In this document: one piece after another, positions 1-6,485 of the stretch
How positions within the stretch are numbered: position 1 is the first letter of the stretch
Layout of the letters: each line of letters starts with the position of its first letter
NCBI GenBank assembly: GCA_021784635.1
Contig: JAJYHS010000056.1
Location: forward strand, 1 to 11,979
Source: a bacterium
GTDB taxonomy: Bacteria > Bdellovibrionota > Bdellovibrionia > Bdellovibrionales > UBA1609
Direction: 5' to 3'
Length of the DNA stretch: 11,979 nucleotides
Translations under genes and position numbers: made by a program
The notes under the pieces: model-generated
What the model saw: only the letters and a program-made list of their open reading frames with translations
Database searches by the model: none
What the model was told of the DNA's origin: nothing

Positions 1-702
1 TTGCCAAAGCCGATTCCACTCCAACAGTTTCGTATTATTCCTGAATTCAAAGGAACCGTTACCTTTAATCCGATCAACTATTCGCGCGTACCCTATACCG
101 GTGTCGGCACTGATTTTTATAACGACGCGTTGACGTCAGATGATTGTGACATTGCCCAAATCGGCTCATGGTTTGTTGGGAACTTCCCGTACGGCAGCGC
201 TTATGCCTATGTCGGATATGAATATCGAGACAGCCAGTATTCGGCGCTTTTGCCCTACGCTGCAGGAGGGCTCTTTCGCTATAACCAATTTTTGGTTGGC
301 GCAGAAATCGACGGCTTCGACTATGTGACGAACGACCAATACAATCCCTACAACAATTACCCGCGACACGAGCTAACTGAACGTGTCGACGGCAATAGCT
401 ATAAATACTTTGCCACAAACCCCATCGAATCGGATTTTCGTATCAATGCCGGTTATTCGTTTTCACCTAATTTTTCTGTTAATGCCGGATGGTCCAATAC
501 CATCAGCGGCCAAGAAACCGCCATCGGTCAAACTTATCTAGTTTCTCTGGCGTACAGTTTCGACGTAACCGGGGGCGCAAATAGTCAGTATAATGATGAT
601 TTACTGCCGCGAAACACCGCCGGCGCGCCCCAAAGCAATTCAAGCGGAAAGTTTCAACCCCGCACTGAAAAATACGATAAGTCATTATTCGAATCAGATT
701 AG
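1..702 (+). CDS. Probable outer-membrane beta-barrel protein (5' end outside window)
   Basis: The reading frame is already open at the first base. The TTG there is probably an internal Leu codon rather than a start, so the N terminus and any signal peptide are missing. The visible 233 residues alternate aromatic and polar residues in strand-like stretches (for example AYAYVGYEYR near 68-77, FRINAGYSF near 145-153 and FSVNAGWSN near 157-165), with Asn/Asp/Tyr-rich loops between them. This is the pattern of a porin-like barrel in the outer membrane. The segment YLVSLAYSF (about 179-187) ends in Phe like a final barrel strand, but about 45 polar residues follow it, which is unusual for a BAM substrate. 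The gene converges on divIVA and the two stop codons overlap by four bases. I do not recognise the exact family, and substrate or function cannot be assigned. Confidence 0.6.
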   Translation: MPKPIPLQQFRIIPEFKGTVTFNPINYSRVPYTGVGTDFYNDALTSDDCDIAQIGSWFVGNFPYGSAYAYVGYEYRDSQYSALLPYAAGGLFRYNQFLVGAEIDGFDYVTNDQYNPYNNYPRHELTERVDGNSYKYFATNPIESDFRINAGYSFSPNFSVNAGWSNTISGQETAIGQTYLVSLAYSFDVTGGANSQYNDDLLPRNTAGAPQSNSSGKFQPRTEKYDKSLFESD

Positions 703-1289
703 CGAATATCGATATCCGACGGCCGAATCGAACCCTTAACGGCTTCGGCAACGCTGCTCTTTATTGCTTCTACCTCTTTGGGGGTCGAAGTTCGTGGAGC
801 GACACTTGCATCCTGCATAACTGCAAGCTCAGGATCAGGCATAATTTTGTGGCCTTGCTCCATCATCGTGAGATGCGCCTGTACAAGGGCGCGTAAATTG
901 TTTTCGTATTGCATCCGAATTTTTTTGAGATCGGCAATTTCTTGGAACATTTTTTTAAGGCTGTCGCGCGCGTCGCGAACAATGGTTTCACCTTGTTGTT
1001 TGGCGTCGTTCAGTATAAGCCGCGCCTCGCGTTCTGCATCTTGCTGAATTTTGTCTGACATACGGGTGGCCGTAGTGATGGTATTCTTTAACAGCTCATC
1101 ACGTTCGCGATATTCGAGTATGGCCAACTCTTTTTCACGTACCGATTCGCGGAGGGTATTTCGATCGCGAATCAAAGCCTCCATCTCTTCGGCGATTTGC
1201 CGTAAAAAATCGGTGACTTCTTCTTGATCAACACCCATCATCCGGCGCGTGAAATTTTTGTGGGCTATATCGATTGGCGCGATTTTCAT
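699..1289 (-). CDS. divIVA: DivIVA-domain coiled-coil cell pole/division protein
   Basis: This 196-residue cytoplasmic protein has the DivIVA layout. A short N-terminal membrane-targeting domain (1-30) carries the hallmark FTRRMMGVDQEEVTDFL (13-29), matching the family pattern F-x-R-x-x-x-G-x-x-x-x-E-V-x-x-F-L. A long charged coiled coil follows (about 30-145), then a low-complexity Pro/Thr/Ser tail (about 150-180) and a short charged end. DivIVA proteins form oligomers on negatively curved membrane and recruit partners at poles or septa. The ATG is preceded by a strong Shine-Dalgarno (AAGGGGGG on the minus strand). It is the last gene of the maf-yggS-proC-divIVA run, 125 bases after proC, so it may have its own promoter. 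DivIVA is best known in Gram-positive bacteria, but homologues occur in Bdellovibrio and other former Deltaproteobacteria. Confidence 0.9.
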   Translation of the reverse strand: MKIAPIDIAHKNFTRRMMGVDQEEVTDFLRQIAEEMEALIRDRNTLRESVREKELAILEYRERDELLKNTITTATRMSDKIQQDAEREARLILNDAKQQGETIVRDARDSLKKMFQEIADLKKIRMQYENNLRALVQAHLTMMEQGHKIMPDPELAVMQDASVAPRTSTPKEVEAIKSSVAEAVKGSIRPSDIDIR

Positions 1290-1292
1290 TTT

Positions 1293-1300
1293 CCCCCCTT
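1293..1300 (-). promoter_or_regulatory. Ribosome binding site of divIVA
   Basis: On the minus strand AAGGGGGG lies three bases before the ATG of divIVA, with the AAGG core at about the usual distance. It supports the chosen start, which also agrees with the family's N-terminal length. Confidence 0.7.
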
Positions 1301-1350
1301 AGCCGTCGACTCGAATCGACGTCGCATGCATTTAGACACATGCACCTTGA

Positions 1351-1363
1351 CTTTAGGCTAAAG
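1351..1363. promoter_or_regulatory. 13-base palindrome upstream of divIVA (possible operator)
   Basis: CTTTAG-G-CTAAAG is a perfect inverted repeat with 6-base arms and a single central base. It lies in the 125-base gap between proC and divIVA, 62 bases before the divIVA start. The size and symmetry suit a dimeric repressor site, but no regulator is known and no convincing sigma-70 promoter could be placed around it. A second small inverted repeat (CGTCGA, 6-base loop, TCGACG) lies at 1304-1321. Chance occurrence is possible. Confidence 0.25.
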
Positions 1364-1400
1364 AATGAAGGTCAGATGCGCAAGTAAGAATATTCCAGCA

Positions 1401-1424
1401 ACCTATACTGGCACCTATACTGGT
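1401..1424. repeat. 12-base tandem duplication over the proC stop codon
   Basis: ACCTATACTGGC (1401-1412) is followed directly by ACCTATACTGGT (1413-1424), differing only in the last base. The proC stop codon (1415-1417) lies in the second copy. Since 12 is a multiple of three and the unit contains the stop, the duplication looks like a recent slippage product at the 3' end of the gene that did not lengthen the protein. Confidence 0.85.
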
Positions 1425-2260
1425 ACGAAGGTCGAGCCTAGCTCTTGATCGCGCATGGCCGCTTTTTCAAAGCTAATGCGAAGTGCACGCTCAATTTCGA
1501 GTTCACGCATTGAATCAAGACCCGCAGCAGTCACTCCTTTAAGCGAAACGACCTTGCGCTGCAACTCCGAAAGCGGAGTTTCAGATTCGTGGCCCGCCAT
1601 TGCCGCAGCGGCACGAAAAGTTTGAATTGTGACGTTTCGCGCGGTTTTGGCATCAATATCGTGCTCTTCAAGCCATTCTTGCCAGTAGATCATAAGTTCG
1701 TAAACAAAACCGATTCCACTGCTTGCGCCGACCAAAATCGAGCGCATCATTTCACCGTCTTCAACAGGTACCACTATCCCCATAGTCGAAAGCAGTTCAT
1801 TTATCCATTGTAAGTGGGGTTTGACCGCGGCCGTTGCCGCATAGGCAATCACGCTTTCTTTGATTTTAGCCGCTGTTGTTGGCATGACTCGCAGAATTTT
1901 CTGCGAATTGGGAATCAATTTTTGCACGGATTGAAGGGAAATACCCGCAGCGAGCGATATAATTATTTGATCGCTGTTGAACGCATGAGCGATCGGCTCA
2001 ATACATTGATAAAAATCTTGGGGCTTCACTCCAATAATAACGATATCGCTAAAATCAATCACTTCTTCGTTTGTTTTGGCGGCCCTGATTTGAAAATCTC
2101 GGCTGACGCGCTCAAGCTTTCGCTCATTGCGATTTGAAATCACGATCTGTTCGCGATCGACAAACCCCGAATCTAAAAATGCGCGCAAAATTGATTGCGC
2201 CAGGTTACCGGCACCAATAAAACCAATTCTGTGGCTTCGAATTTGTTCAGATGCTGTCAT
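1415..2260 (-). CDS. proC: Pyrroline-5-carboxylate reductase-like protein (divergent ProC)
   Basis: The protein has 281 residues; the family is usually about 270. The N-terminal Rossmann fold is clear: GFIGAGNLAQSIL at 13-25, then SNRNERKL and DIVIIGVKP (72-80). RVMPTTAA (124-131) and SLKGVTAAGLDSM (239-251) correspond to the P5C reductase loops. Canonical ProC would make proline from pyrroline-5-carboxylate with NAD(P)H in the cytosol. Three conserved motifs deviate: MPNTP is MPTTA, SGPAY is SGIGF (181-185), and SPGGTT is SLKGVT. It may therefore be a ComER-like or otherwise drifted paralogue. The frame stays open upstream to 2347, but the ATG at 2260 is preferred: it has AGGAGT seven bases upstream, and the extra 29 residues would overlap yggS and resemble nothing. 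It lies 43 bases after yggS, in the same orientation. Confidence 0.8.
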   Translation of the reverse strand: MTASEQIRSHRIGFIGAGNLAQSILRAFLDSGFVDREQIVISNRNERKLERVSRDFQIRAAKTNEEVIDFSDIVIIGVKPQDFYQCIEPIAHAFNSDQIIISLAAGISLQSVQKLIPNSQKILRVMPTTAAKIKESVIAYAATAAVKPHLQWINELLSTMGIVVPVEDGEMMRSILVGASSGIGFVYELMIYWQEWLEEHDIDAKTARNVTIQTFRAAAAMAGHESETPLSELQRKVVSLKGVTAAGLDSMRELEIERALRISFEKAAMRDQELGSTFVPV

Positions 2261-2267
2261 GATTTTA

Positions 2268-2273
2268 ACTCCT
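2268..2273 (-). promoter_or_regulatory. Ribosome binding site deciding the proC start
   Basis: AGGAGT on the minus strand sits seven bases before the ATG at 2260. The longer in-frame alternative beginning at 2347 would overlap the end of yggS and add residues outside the Rossmann fold, so this site sets the start. Confidence 0.75.
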
Positions 2274-2303
2274 GATTCGCGGTTCTGATTCCGCGCTTTG
2301 GAT

Positions 2304-2996
2304 CTAATATTTTCGGTTGCCGAAAATCGCCGTCCCGAGGCGCACAAGTGTGGCGCCTTCTTTTATGGCCGCTTCAAAATCGTCGCTTGTGCCCATCGAA
2401 AGTTCGTTTAAACTATGCGGAGTTGATACGTTTGTCATCATCTCATCGCGCAGTTCACGGGCGCTTTGAAAATACTTTCTCTGTTCGCTCTCAGACAACT
2501 GCGGCGGCGGCATAAACATCAACCCGCATACCCGAACAAATTCCAGTTTTTGCGCCTGCTCCAACAGCGCCGGTAGAGCCTCGACTGGCACTCCGCTTTT
2601 CGTCGTTTCACCGGCCAAATTGACTTCAATCAAAAGGTATTGGCGTCGCAGCGAACGTTCTGAAATTTGTTTCACAGTCGACAAACGATCAATGGAATGG
2701 ATCAGCCAAAACCGGTCCGCAATCGGTTTCACTTTGTTCGATTGAAGCGTGCCGATCAAATGCCAGCGAATGGGCAAATCCGAGAGAACTTCCATTTTTG
2801 AAAGCGCGTCTTGGACGTAATTTTCACCAAAATCGCGAATGCCCCCATTAAATGCTTCGCGAATTTTTTCTGGCGATACGGTTTTAGAGGCCGCGACAAC
2901 GGTCACGCTTTGTGGATCGCGTTTTGAAAAAGCGCACGCGTTTGAAATCTTTTGCCGGATTAAATCAATGTTTTTTTGAACGTCATTTTCTTGCAA
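2304..2996 (-). CDS. yggS: YggS/PROSC-family PLP-binding homeostasis protein
   Basis: This is a single-domain TIM-barrel protein of the alanine-racemase N-terminal fold that binds pyridoxal phosphate and takes part in PLP and amino-acid homeostasis; the family has no firmly established catalytic activity. With a TTG start at 2996 it has 230 residues, close to the family length of about 234. Landmarks are AASKTV (35-40; K38 is the expected PLP lysine), FGENYVQDA (56-64), WHLIGTLQSNKVK (78-90), HSIDR (100-104), the GLMFMPP strand, and the phosphate-binding end LSMGTSDDFEAAIKEG. The TTG is chosen because GAGGA lies seven bases upstream and the family begins just before the helix NIDLIRQKI. An in-frame ATG at 3050 would add 18 residues and deepen the overlap with maf. 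It overlaps the maf stop by 14 bases, suggesting translational coupling. It precedes proC, as in many proteobacteria. Confidence 0.92.
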   Translation of the reverse strand: MQENDVQKNIDLIRQKISNACAFSKRDPQSVTVVAASKTVSPEKIREAFNGGIRDFGENYVQDALSKMEVLSDLPIRWHLIGTLQSNKVKPIADRFWLIHSIDRLSTVKQISERSLRRQYLLIEVNLAGETTKSGVPVEALPALLEQAQKLEFVRVCGLMFMPPPQLSESEQRKYFQSARELRDEMMTNVSTPHSLNELSMGTSDDFEAAIKEGATLVRLGTAIFGNRKY

Positions 2997-3603
2997 CTTG
3001 CCATCCTCTTTCACGTAAAATTTTTTCGAACAATTCAAGAGGTAAACCAATTACGTTACTTTCTGACCCTTCGATCGCCGTAACGAACGACCGCGCCCCG
3101 CCCTGTATCGCGTAAGCTCCGGCTTTATCTAGAGGCTCGCCGCTTGACACATACGCTTCAATTTCGGTTTCAGAAAGCTCGCGAAACTGGACGTTTGTCG
3201 ACTCGAAAGTGTCTAAAAATTCGTCAGTTTCAAAGTTAAACAATGAAATCGCCGTAACCACCCGGTGCGCTTTACCCGACAAAAGGCTTAAATATTCGCG
3301 GGCCATTTGGGTAGTTTTTGGTTTGCCTAAAAGACGCTCGCTTAGCTTTAAGCCCAAAAGCGACGGCAGGATCACCATTGTGTCCGCCGCAAGCAACAAA
3401 ATCTTTTGCGGTTTCAATAGCTTACGCTCTCTTACAACTTCGTTCGCTTTGGCGTGTGCAATGGCCATTATTGCCCGTTCGGGATTCACGTTTTCTTCAA
3501 TATTTTCCGATATTTTGACTGGATGGATGCGAAACAAAAAACCGGCTTTTTGGAGCAGTTCGCGCCGTCTGGGAGATTGTGATGCAAGCCACAGTTCGTA
3601 CAT
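2983..3603 (-). CDS. maf: Maf-like nucleoside triphosphate pyrophosphatase (dTTP/UTP type)
   Basis: The 206-residue cytosolic protein belongs to the Maf/HAM1 superfamily, which hydrolyses non-canonical or excess NTPs to NMP and pyrophosphate. Motifs appear in order: LASQSPRRRELL (6-17, phosphate-binding SxSPRR), AADTMV (72-77, with the acidic general base), LGKP (92-95), VVTAISLF, EPLDKAGAYAIQG (146-158) and SNVIGLP (173-179). The DKAGAYAIQG form is that of the YhdE dTTP/UTP clade. Between ADTMV and LGKP there are about nine residues more than usual (PSLLGLKLSER). The start at 3603 (MYELWLASQSPRR) fits the family; an in-frame ATG at 3639 would add 12 residues without a better ribosome site. 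It is the first gene of the leftward cluster and is divergent from tadC, with 60 bases between the starts. Confidence 0.92.
   Translation of the reverse strand: MYELWLASQSPRRRELLQKAGFLFRIHPVKISENIEENVNPERAIMAIAHAKANEVVRERKLLKPQKILLLAADTMVILPSLLGLKLSERLLGKPKTTQMAREYLSLLSGKAHRVVTAISLFNFETDEFLDTFESTNVQFRELSETEIEAYVSSGEPLDKAGAYAIQGGARSFVTAIEGSESNVIGLPLELFEKILRERGWQVARK
3004..3008 (-). promoter_or_regulatory. Ribosome binding site supporting a TTG start for yggS
   Basis: GAGGA on the minus strand lies seven bases before the TTG at 2996, inside the 3' end of maf. It favours the TTG start over the in-frame ATG at 3050 and implies coupled translation from maf. Confidence 0.6.
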
Positions 3604-3663
3604 CGTCGTTATCTTTCGCTGGTATTCAAGCTTTGGCATGTTTTCAAACGGAAGGTAAGAAAA
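3604..3663. promoter_or_regulatory. Divergent maf-tadC intergenic region
   Basis: These 60 bases separate the divergently read maf and tadC genes. They contain the tadC ribosome site GGAAGG (3650-3655, eight bases before the ATG). Promoters for both clusters must lie here or inside the neighbouring coding sequence, because the gene immediately before tadC runs the other way. I could not recognise a convincing -35/-10 pair by eye. Confidence 0.4.
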
Positions 3664-4563
3664 ATGTTTGACCTCTTTTTGCTTTTTTCAGGATTAGGGC
3701 TTGCCGCCGCGAGCATTTATTTGTTTACCAACGCGCTCCTTGCCAACAACTATGATGCTAAAGCTTTAGCATGGGCCTCGGGTAATGAGCCAGCAAAATC
3801 CAAGTCGGGTTTTGTGAATTTTTCGCGCCCATTGGTTCACAACTTCACTTTACAACACGCGCTTAAGATCAAAAGCCCAACATACCGCAAACGCGTGGCA
3901 AAAAAACTTCTGACGGCGGGCCTTTCAAACGAACTCAATGTCGATGAGTTTATCGGGCTTCAAATTCTCTGGGGGGTGATGGCGCCGATACTGCTGGTAA
4001 TTTTAAATCTTACCATGCAGCTTGGCTACCCGTATTCACTTTGCATCGCGCTCGGTGCGCTCGGCGTTTACTTTCCGCATCTCTATTGCAAATTGCAAAC
4101 GCAACAACGTTACGTCTCGGTGGTAGTGGATTTGCCATTTTTTATCGATCTTCTCGCCTTATCAACCGAAGCCGGACTCGATTTCATGGCCGCCATTCAG
4201 CGCATTGTCGACAAAGCTGAAAACAGCGTACTGGCGGATGAGCTCTCCATTGTGCTTAAGGATATAAAACTTGGTTCTTCGAGATCCGAAGCGCTTCGCT
4301 CTCTTGCTGCGCGGCTCGATATTGCCGAAATTACGAGCTTTGTCGCCGTTGTTAACGACGCCGATCAGACCGGCGCCAGCATCGCGCAAGTGTTAAAGGA
4401 TCAATCCAACCAAATGCGTTTGGAGCGTTTCGTGCGCGCTGAAAAGGCGGGCGCGCGTGCTTCACAACTTATGCTCCTGCCGATGATTGCGTTCATCATG
4501 CCCGCTGTGTTCATTGTGGTCTTTGCCCCGGTTGTTCTTCAGTTTTTCTACGGAGGCAAATAG
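3664..4563 (+). CDS. tadC: TadC-type pilus/secretion inner-membrane platform protein
   Basis: This 299-residue inner-membrane protein carries the GspF/TadC (type II secretion F) domain. TM helices are predicted at about 3-24, 98-118, 123-141 and 268-295. The cytoplasmic helical domain between them shows LPFFIDLLALSTEAGLDF (157-174), GSSRSEALRSLAARLDI (204-220) and DADQTGASIAQVL (232-244), the usual TadC signatures. The C-terminal LPMIAFIMPAVFIVVFAPVV is also typical. With TadB it normally forms the platform on which the TadA/CpaF ATPase assembles Flp (type IVb) pili. The start is supported by GGAAGG eight bases upstream. No tadA, tadB or flp gene lies next to it, because maf diverges immediately upstream. 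It heads a six-gene operon with DUF192, three FHA proteins and a PP2C-like protein. Confidence 0.88.
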   Translation: MFDLFLLFSGLGLAAASIYLFTNALLANNYDAKALAWASGNEPAKSKSGFVNFSRPLVHNFTLQHALKIKSPTYRKRVAKKLLTAGLSNELNVDEFIGLQILWGVMAPILLVILNLTMQLGYPYSLCIALGALGVYFPHLYCKLQTQQRYVSVVVDLPFFIDLLALSTEAGLDFMAAIQRIVDKAENSVLADELSIVLKDIKLGSSRSEALRSLAARLDIAEITSFVAVVNDADQTGASIAQVLKDQSNQMRLERFVRAEKAGARASQLMLLPMIAFIMPAVFIVVFAPVVLQFFYGGK

Positions 4564-4905
4564 GTGAAACTCGTCAATCAAACAAAAGGCATTGAGGTAA
4601 GCCAAGAGATGTGGCGCGCCGATCGTTTGATTCCGCGGATGGTCGGCCTACTGACGATGTCTTCGCTTGCCCCAGAGCAAGCTTTGTGGATTGACCGCTG
4701 TAACAGTATTCACACGTTTTTTATGCGCTTTCCGATTGATGTGGTTTTTGTTTCGCGCGATTTGAAAGTTCGCGCGACTTACGAAAACGTAAAACCGTGG
4801 CGGCTAATTTTTCCGGTGTGGAGTGCGCGCTCCACGATTGAGATGCCGATTGGCACGATACGCCGCGGACAAATTGAAGTGGGAGACCAATTACAATGTG
4901 GGTAG
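4564..4905 (+). CDS. DUF192 family protein
   Basis: The 113-residue protein matches the DUF192 family of small beta-rich domains. The characteristic core is visible: MVGLLTM (26-32), CNSIHTFFMRFPIDVVFV (46-63, family pattern xxSIHTxxMRFPIDVxF), VKPWRLIFP (76-84) and MPIGTIRRGQIEVGDQL near the end. The biochemical function of the family is not established. Many members carry a signal peptide; this one begins directly with the domain and appears cytoplasmic. Translation starts at GTG immediately after the tadC stop, with GGAGG seven bases upstream. The end overlaps the next FHA gene by ten bases, so coupled expression with the Tad/FHA operon is likely. Confidence 0.85.
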   Translation: MKLVNQTKGIEVSQEMWRADRLIPRMVGLLTMSSLAPEQALWIDRCNSIHTFFMRFPIDVVFVSRDLKVRATYENVKPWRLIFPVWSARSTIEMPIGTIRRGQIEVGDQLQCG

Positions 4906-6485
4906 TTCGCTTTTACACAGGACCGCTTGCGGCCAAACAGTTCCCGTTAAAAATGGGTCGTAATGTGATCGGCCGGGCTTCGTATTGCGACGTTGTGGTG
5001 CCTGCGCAGGGAATTTCAAAAGAGCACGCCGTAGTTGAAGTATACAACGACCATATTCAAATCACGGATCTTAACTCACGAAACGGCACCTTCATTAACG
5101 GCGTCATGGTACAATCGCAAAAACTTACCCCGGGCGACCGCGTAGCTTTTCACGACATTGTTACCGATATCGTCGAACGAAAGCCAAAGCCGCACAGTCC
5201 GCGCACGCCCGTATTGTTTGACGGCAACGCGGCCTTAAAGACTCAACATCAGCCCGGTCTCGACCCGGTCGCAATGGCAACCCCGCAACCTTCATCTGAA
5301 CCGATTGCGCCCTCGTTTATCGCCTATGCGAGAAAATATGTGGACGATGTGGTTTTACCGGGGGTGTACCGGCTCGGCGAAATAATGGATTTTCGCACCG
5401 TCTTGGCGTTGTTCGTTGCCGTATTTATCGTTCTTGTAACTTCCCTTTCGACAATTCCGCTCATGCGGATTTTAAAAGAAAGTATTGATCAAGAAGCGCG
5501 CAACCATGCGCTGACAATTGCGCGAAATCTGGCGGAAGTAAATCGCTCACCGCTTGAACAGGGACTTGAAACTTCCGTAACAGTTGATCCGGCCATGCGT
5601 GAACCGGGGGTTGACCAAGCGTACATTATTTCAGCCGTTAACCAAAATATCATCGCGCCGGTTCAACAGGTCGGGAAATATCTCACCGACGTCCCCTTCG
5701 TCGACAACGCGATAAAGGGCAACAGCGATGCCGCAGCTCAGATTTCAAGCAGTAAAATCGCCGCAGTGGTTCCGATTCGTTACTATAATTCAGCAACCGG
5801 CGGCGAAACTACGGCCGCATACGCGGTCGTGATTTTTGACATGGGTACACTCGCCGTGAATAACGGCCGCACTTTAAGTCTTTTTATTGAGATCCTATTT
5901 ATTGCCATTATTTTGGGATCAATCCTATACTTTTTCATGTATCGGCTCATTCGGCAGCCGTTGGTTGAAACCAATCAGCAACTCGTGGCTGCCATGTCCC
6001 CCGAACATGCGGCCAACATCACGACAACCTATCATTTCGATGCCCTCGAGACGCTTATTTCGAACATCAATAACATTCTCCATAGACAGACGGGCGGATT
6101 CGGCGCTGATAATTTGAAAAAGTTTGAAGCCGACCGCGGCCTTGAAATGCAAAATATTGTTAATTTAGTCGGATTTCCCGCGTTGACGGTCCAAGCGCAA
6201 GATCGCGTGGTCACAGCAGTCAATGAACATTTCGTGCAGCAAATTGGCCAAAATCAATCTTGGGTCGGCATACCCGTTGAACAAATTTTGGACCAAGCAT
6301 TGAAGCTCAATATCATGAGCCTACTCGATAAAGTAGCGGCAATGCCATCGCAAACGGCAATCGATCAACTTGAAATTGCAAATGAAAATTACGATTTGTC
6401 AGCGCAGGGCATACAAGGCAGTACGACAGCTCTTGCTTACGTCATTATTGTATTTGTACCGAGAGTTGGAGGGGTAAGCGAATGA
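4896..6485 (+). CDS. FHA-domain membrane sensor-like protein (FHA-TM-periplasmic-TM-PAS-like)
   Basis: This 529-residue protein has a canonical N-terminal FHA domain (1-95): GRNVIGR at 21-27, SKEH at 41-44 and LNSRNGTFING at 59-69, the Arg/Ser/Asn-Gly set that binds phosphothreonine. A Pro-rich linker (96-165) leads to TM1 (about 167-191). A roughly 135-residue periplasmic segment follows, beginning with a helix (RILKESIDQEARNHALTIA) as in double-Cache/CHASE sensors. TM2 is at about 325-349, then a HAMP-like stretch and a C-terminal region (about 420-523) with PAS-like spacing (FPALTVQAQDRVVTAVNEHF). The layout is that of a sensor kinase whose kinase core is absent and whose output is an FHA domain. 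The PAS and Cache readings are inference from pattern. It overlaps DUF192 by ten bases and the next FHA gene by four. Confidence 0.85.
   Translation: MWVVRFYTGPLAAKQFPLKMGRNVIGRASYCDVVVPAQGISKEHAVVEVYNDHIQITDLNSRNGTFINGVMVQSQKLTPGDRVAFHDIVTDIVERKPKPHSPRTPVLFDGNAALKTQHQPGLDPVAMATPQPSSEPIAPSFIAYARKYVDDVVLPGVYRLGEIMDFRTVLALFVAVFIVLVTSLSTIPLMRILKESIDQEARNHALTIARNLAEVNRSPLEQGLETSVTVDPAMREPGVDQAYIISAVNQNIIAPVQQVGKYLTDVPFVDNAIKGNSDAAAQISSSKIAAVVPIRYYNSATGGETTAAYAVVIFDMGTLAVNNGRTLSLFIEILFIAIILGSILYFFMYRLIRQPLVETNQQLVAAMSPEHAANITTTYHFDALETLISNINNILHRQTGGFGADNLKKFEADRGLEMQNIVNLVGFPALTVQAQDRVVTAVNEHFVQQIGQNQSWVGIPVEQILDQALKLNIMSLLDKVAAMPSQTAIDQLEIANENYDLSAQGIQGSTTALAYVIIVFVPRVGGVSE
6468..6474 (+). promoter_or_regulatory. 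Ribosome binding site of the second FHA gene
   Basis: GGAGGGG lies seven bases before the ATG at 6482, inside the end of the preceding gene. This is the strongest internal ribosome site of the operon, so the second FHA protein may be translated well in addition to being coupled through the ATGA overlap. Confidence 0.65.

Noticed and set aside
74-418. 114-codon reverse-strand open frame opposite the barrel gene
   Set aside because: It is Arg/Ser/Cys-rich with no recognisable domain, and the forward frame has clear strand periodicity.
1290-1414. Sigma-70 promoter for divIVA
   Set aside because: Candidate boxes such as TTGCGC / TAGCCT at 17-base spacing match the consensus poorly, so no promoter is annotated.
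2278-2295. Hairpin CGCGG/CCGCG in the yggS-proC gap as a terminator
   Set aside because: The stem is only five pairs with an eight-base loop and there is no T-run after it on the minus strand, so it is not a credible intrinsic terminator.
2261-2347. N-terminal extension of the proC frame to 2347
   Set aside because: The extra residues are not Rossmann-like, would overlap yggS, and a good AGGAGT site precedes the ATG at 2260.
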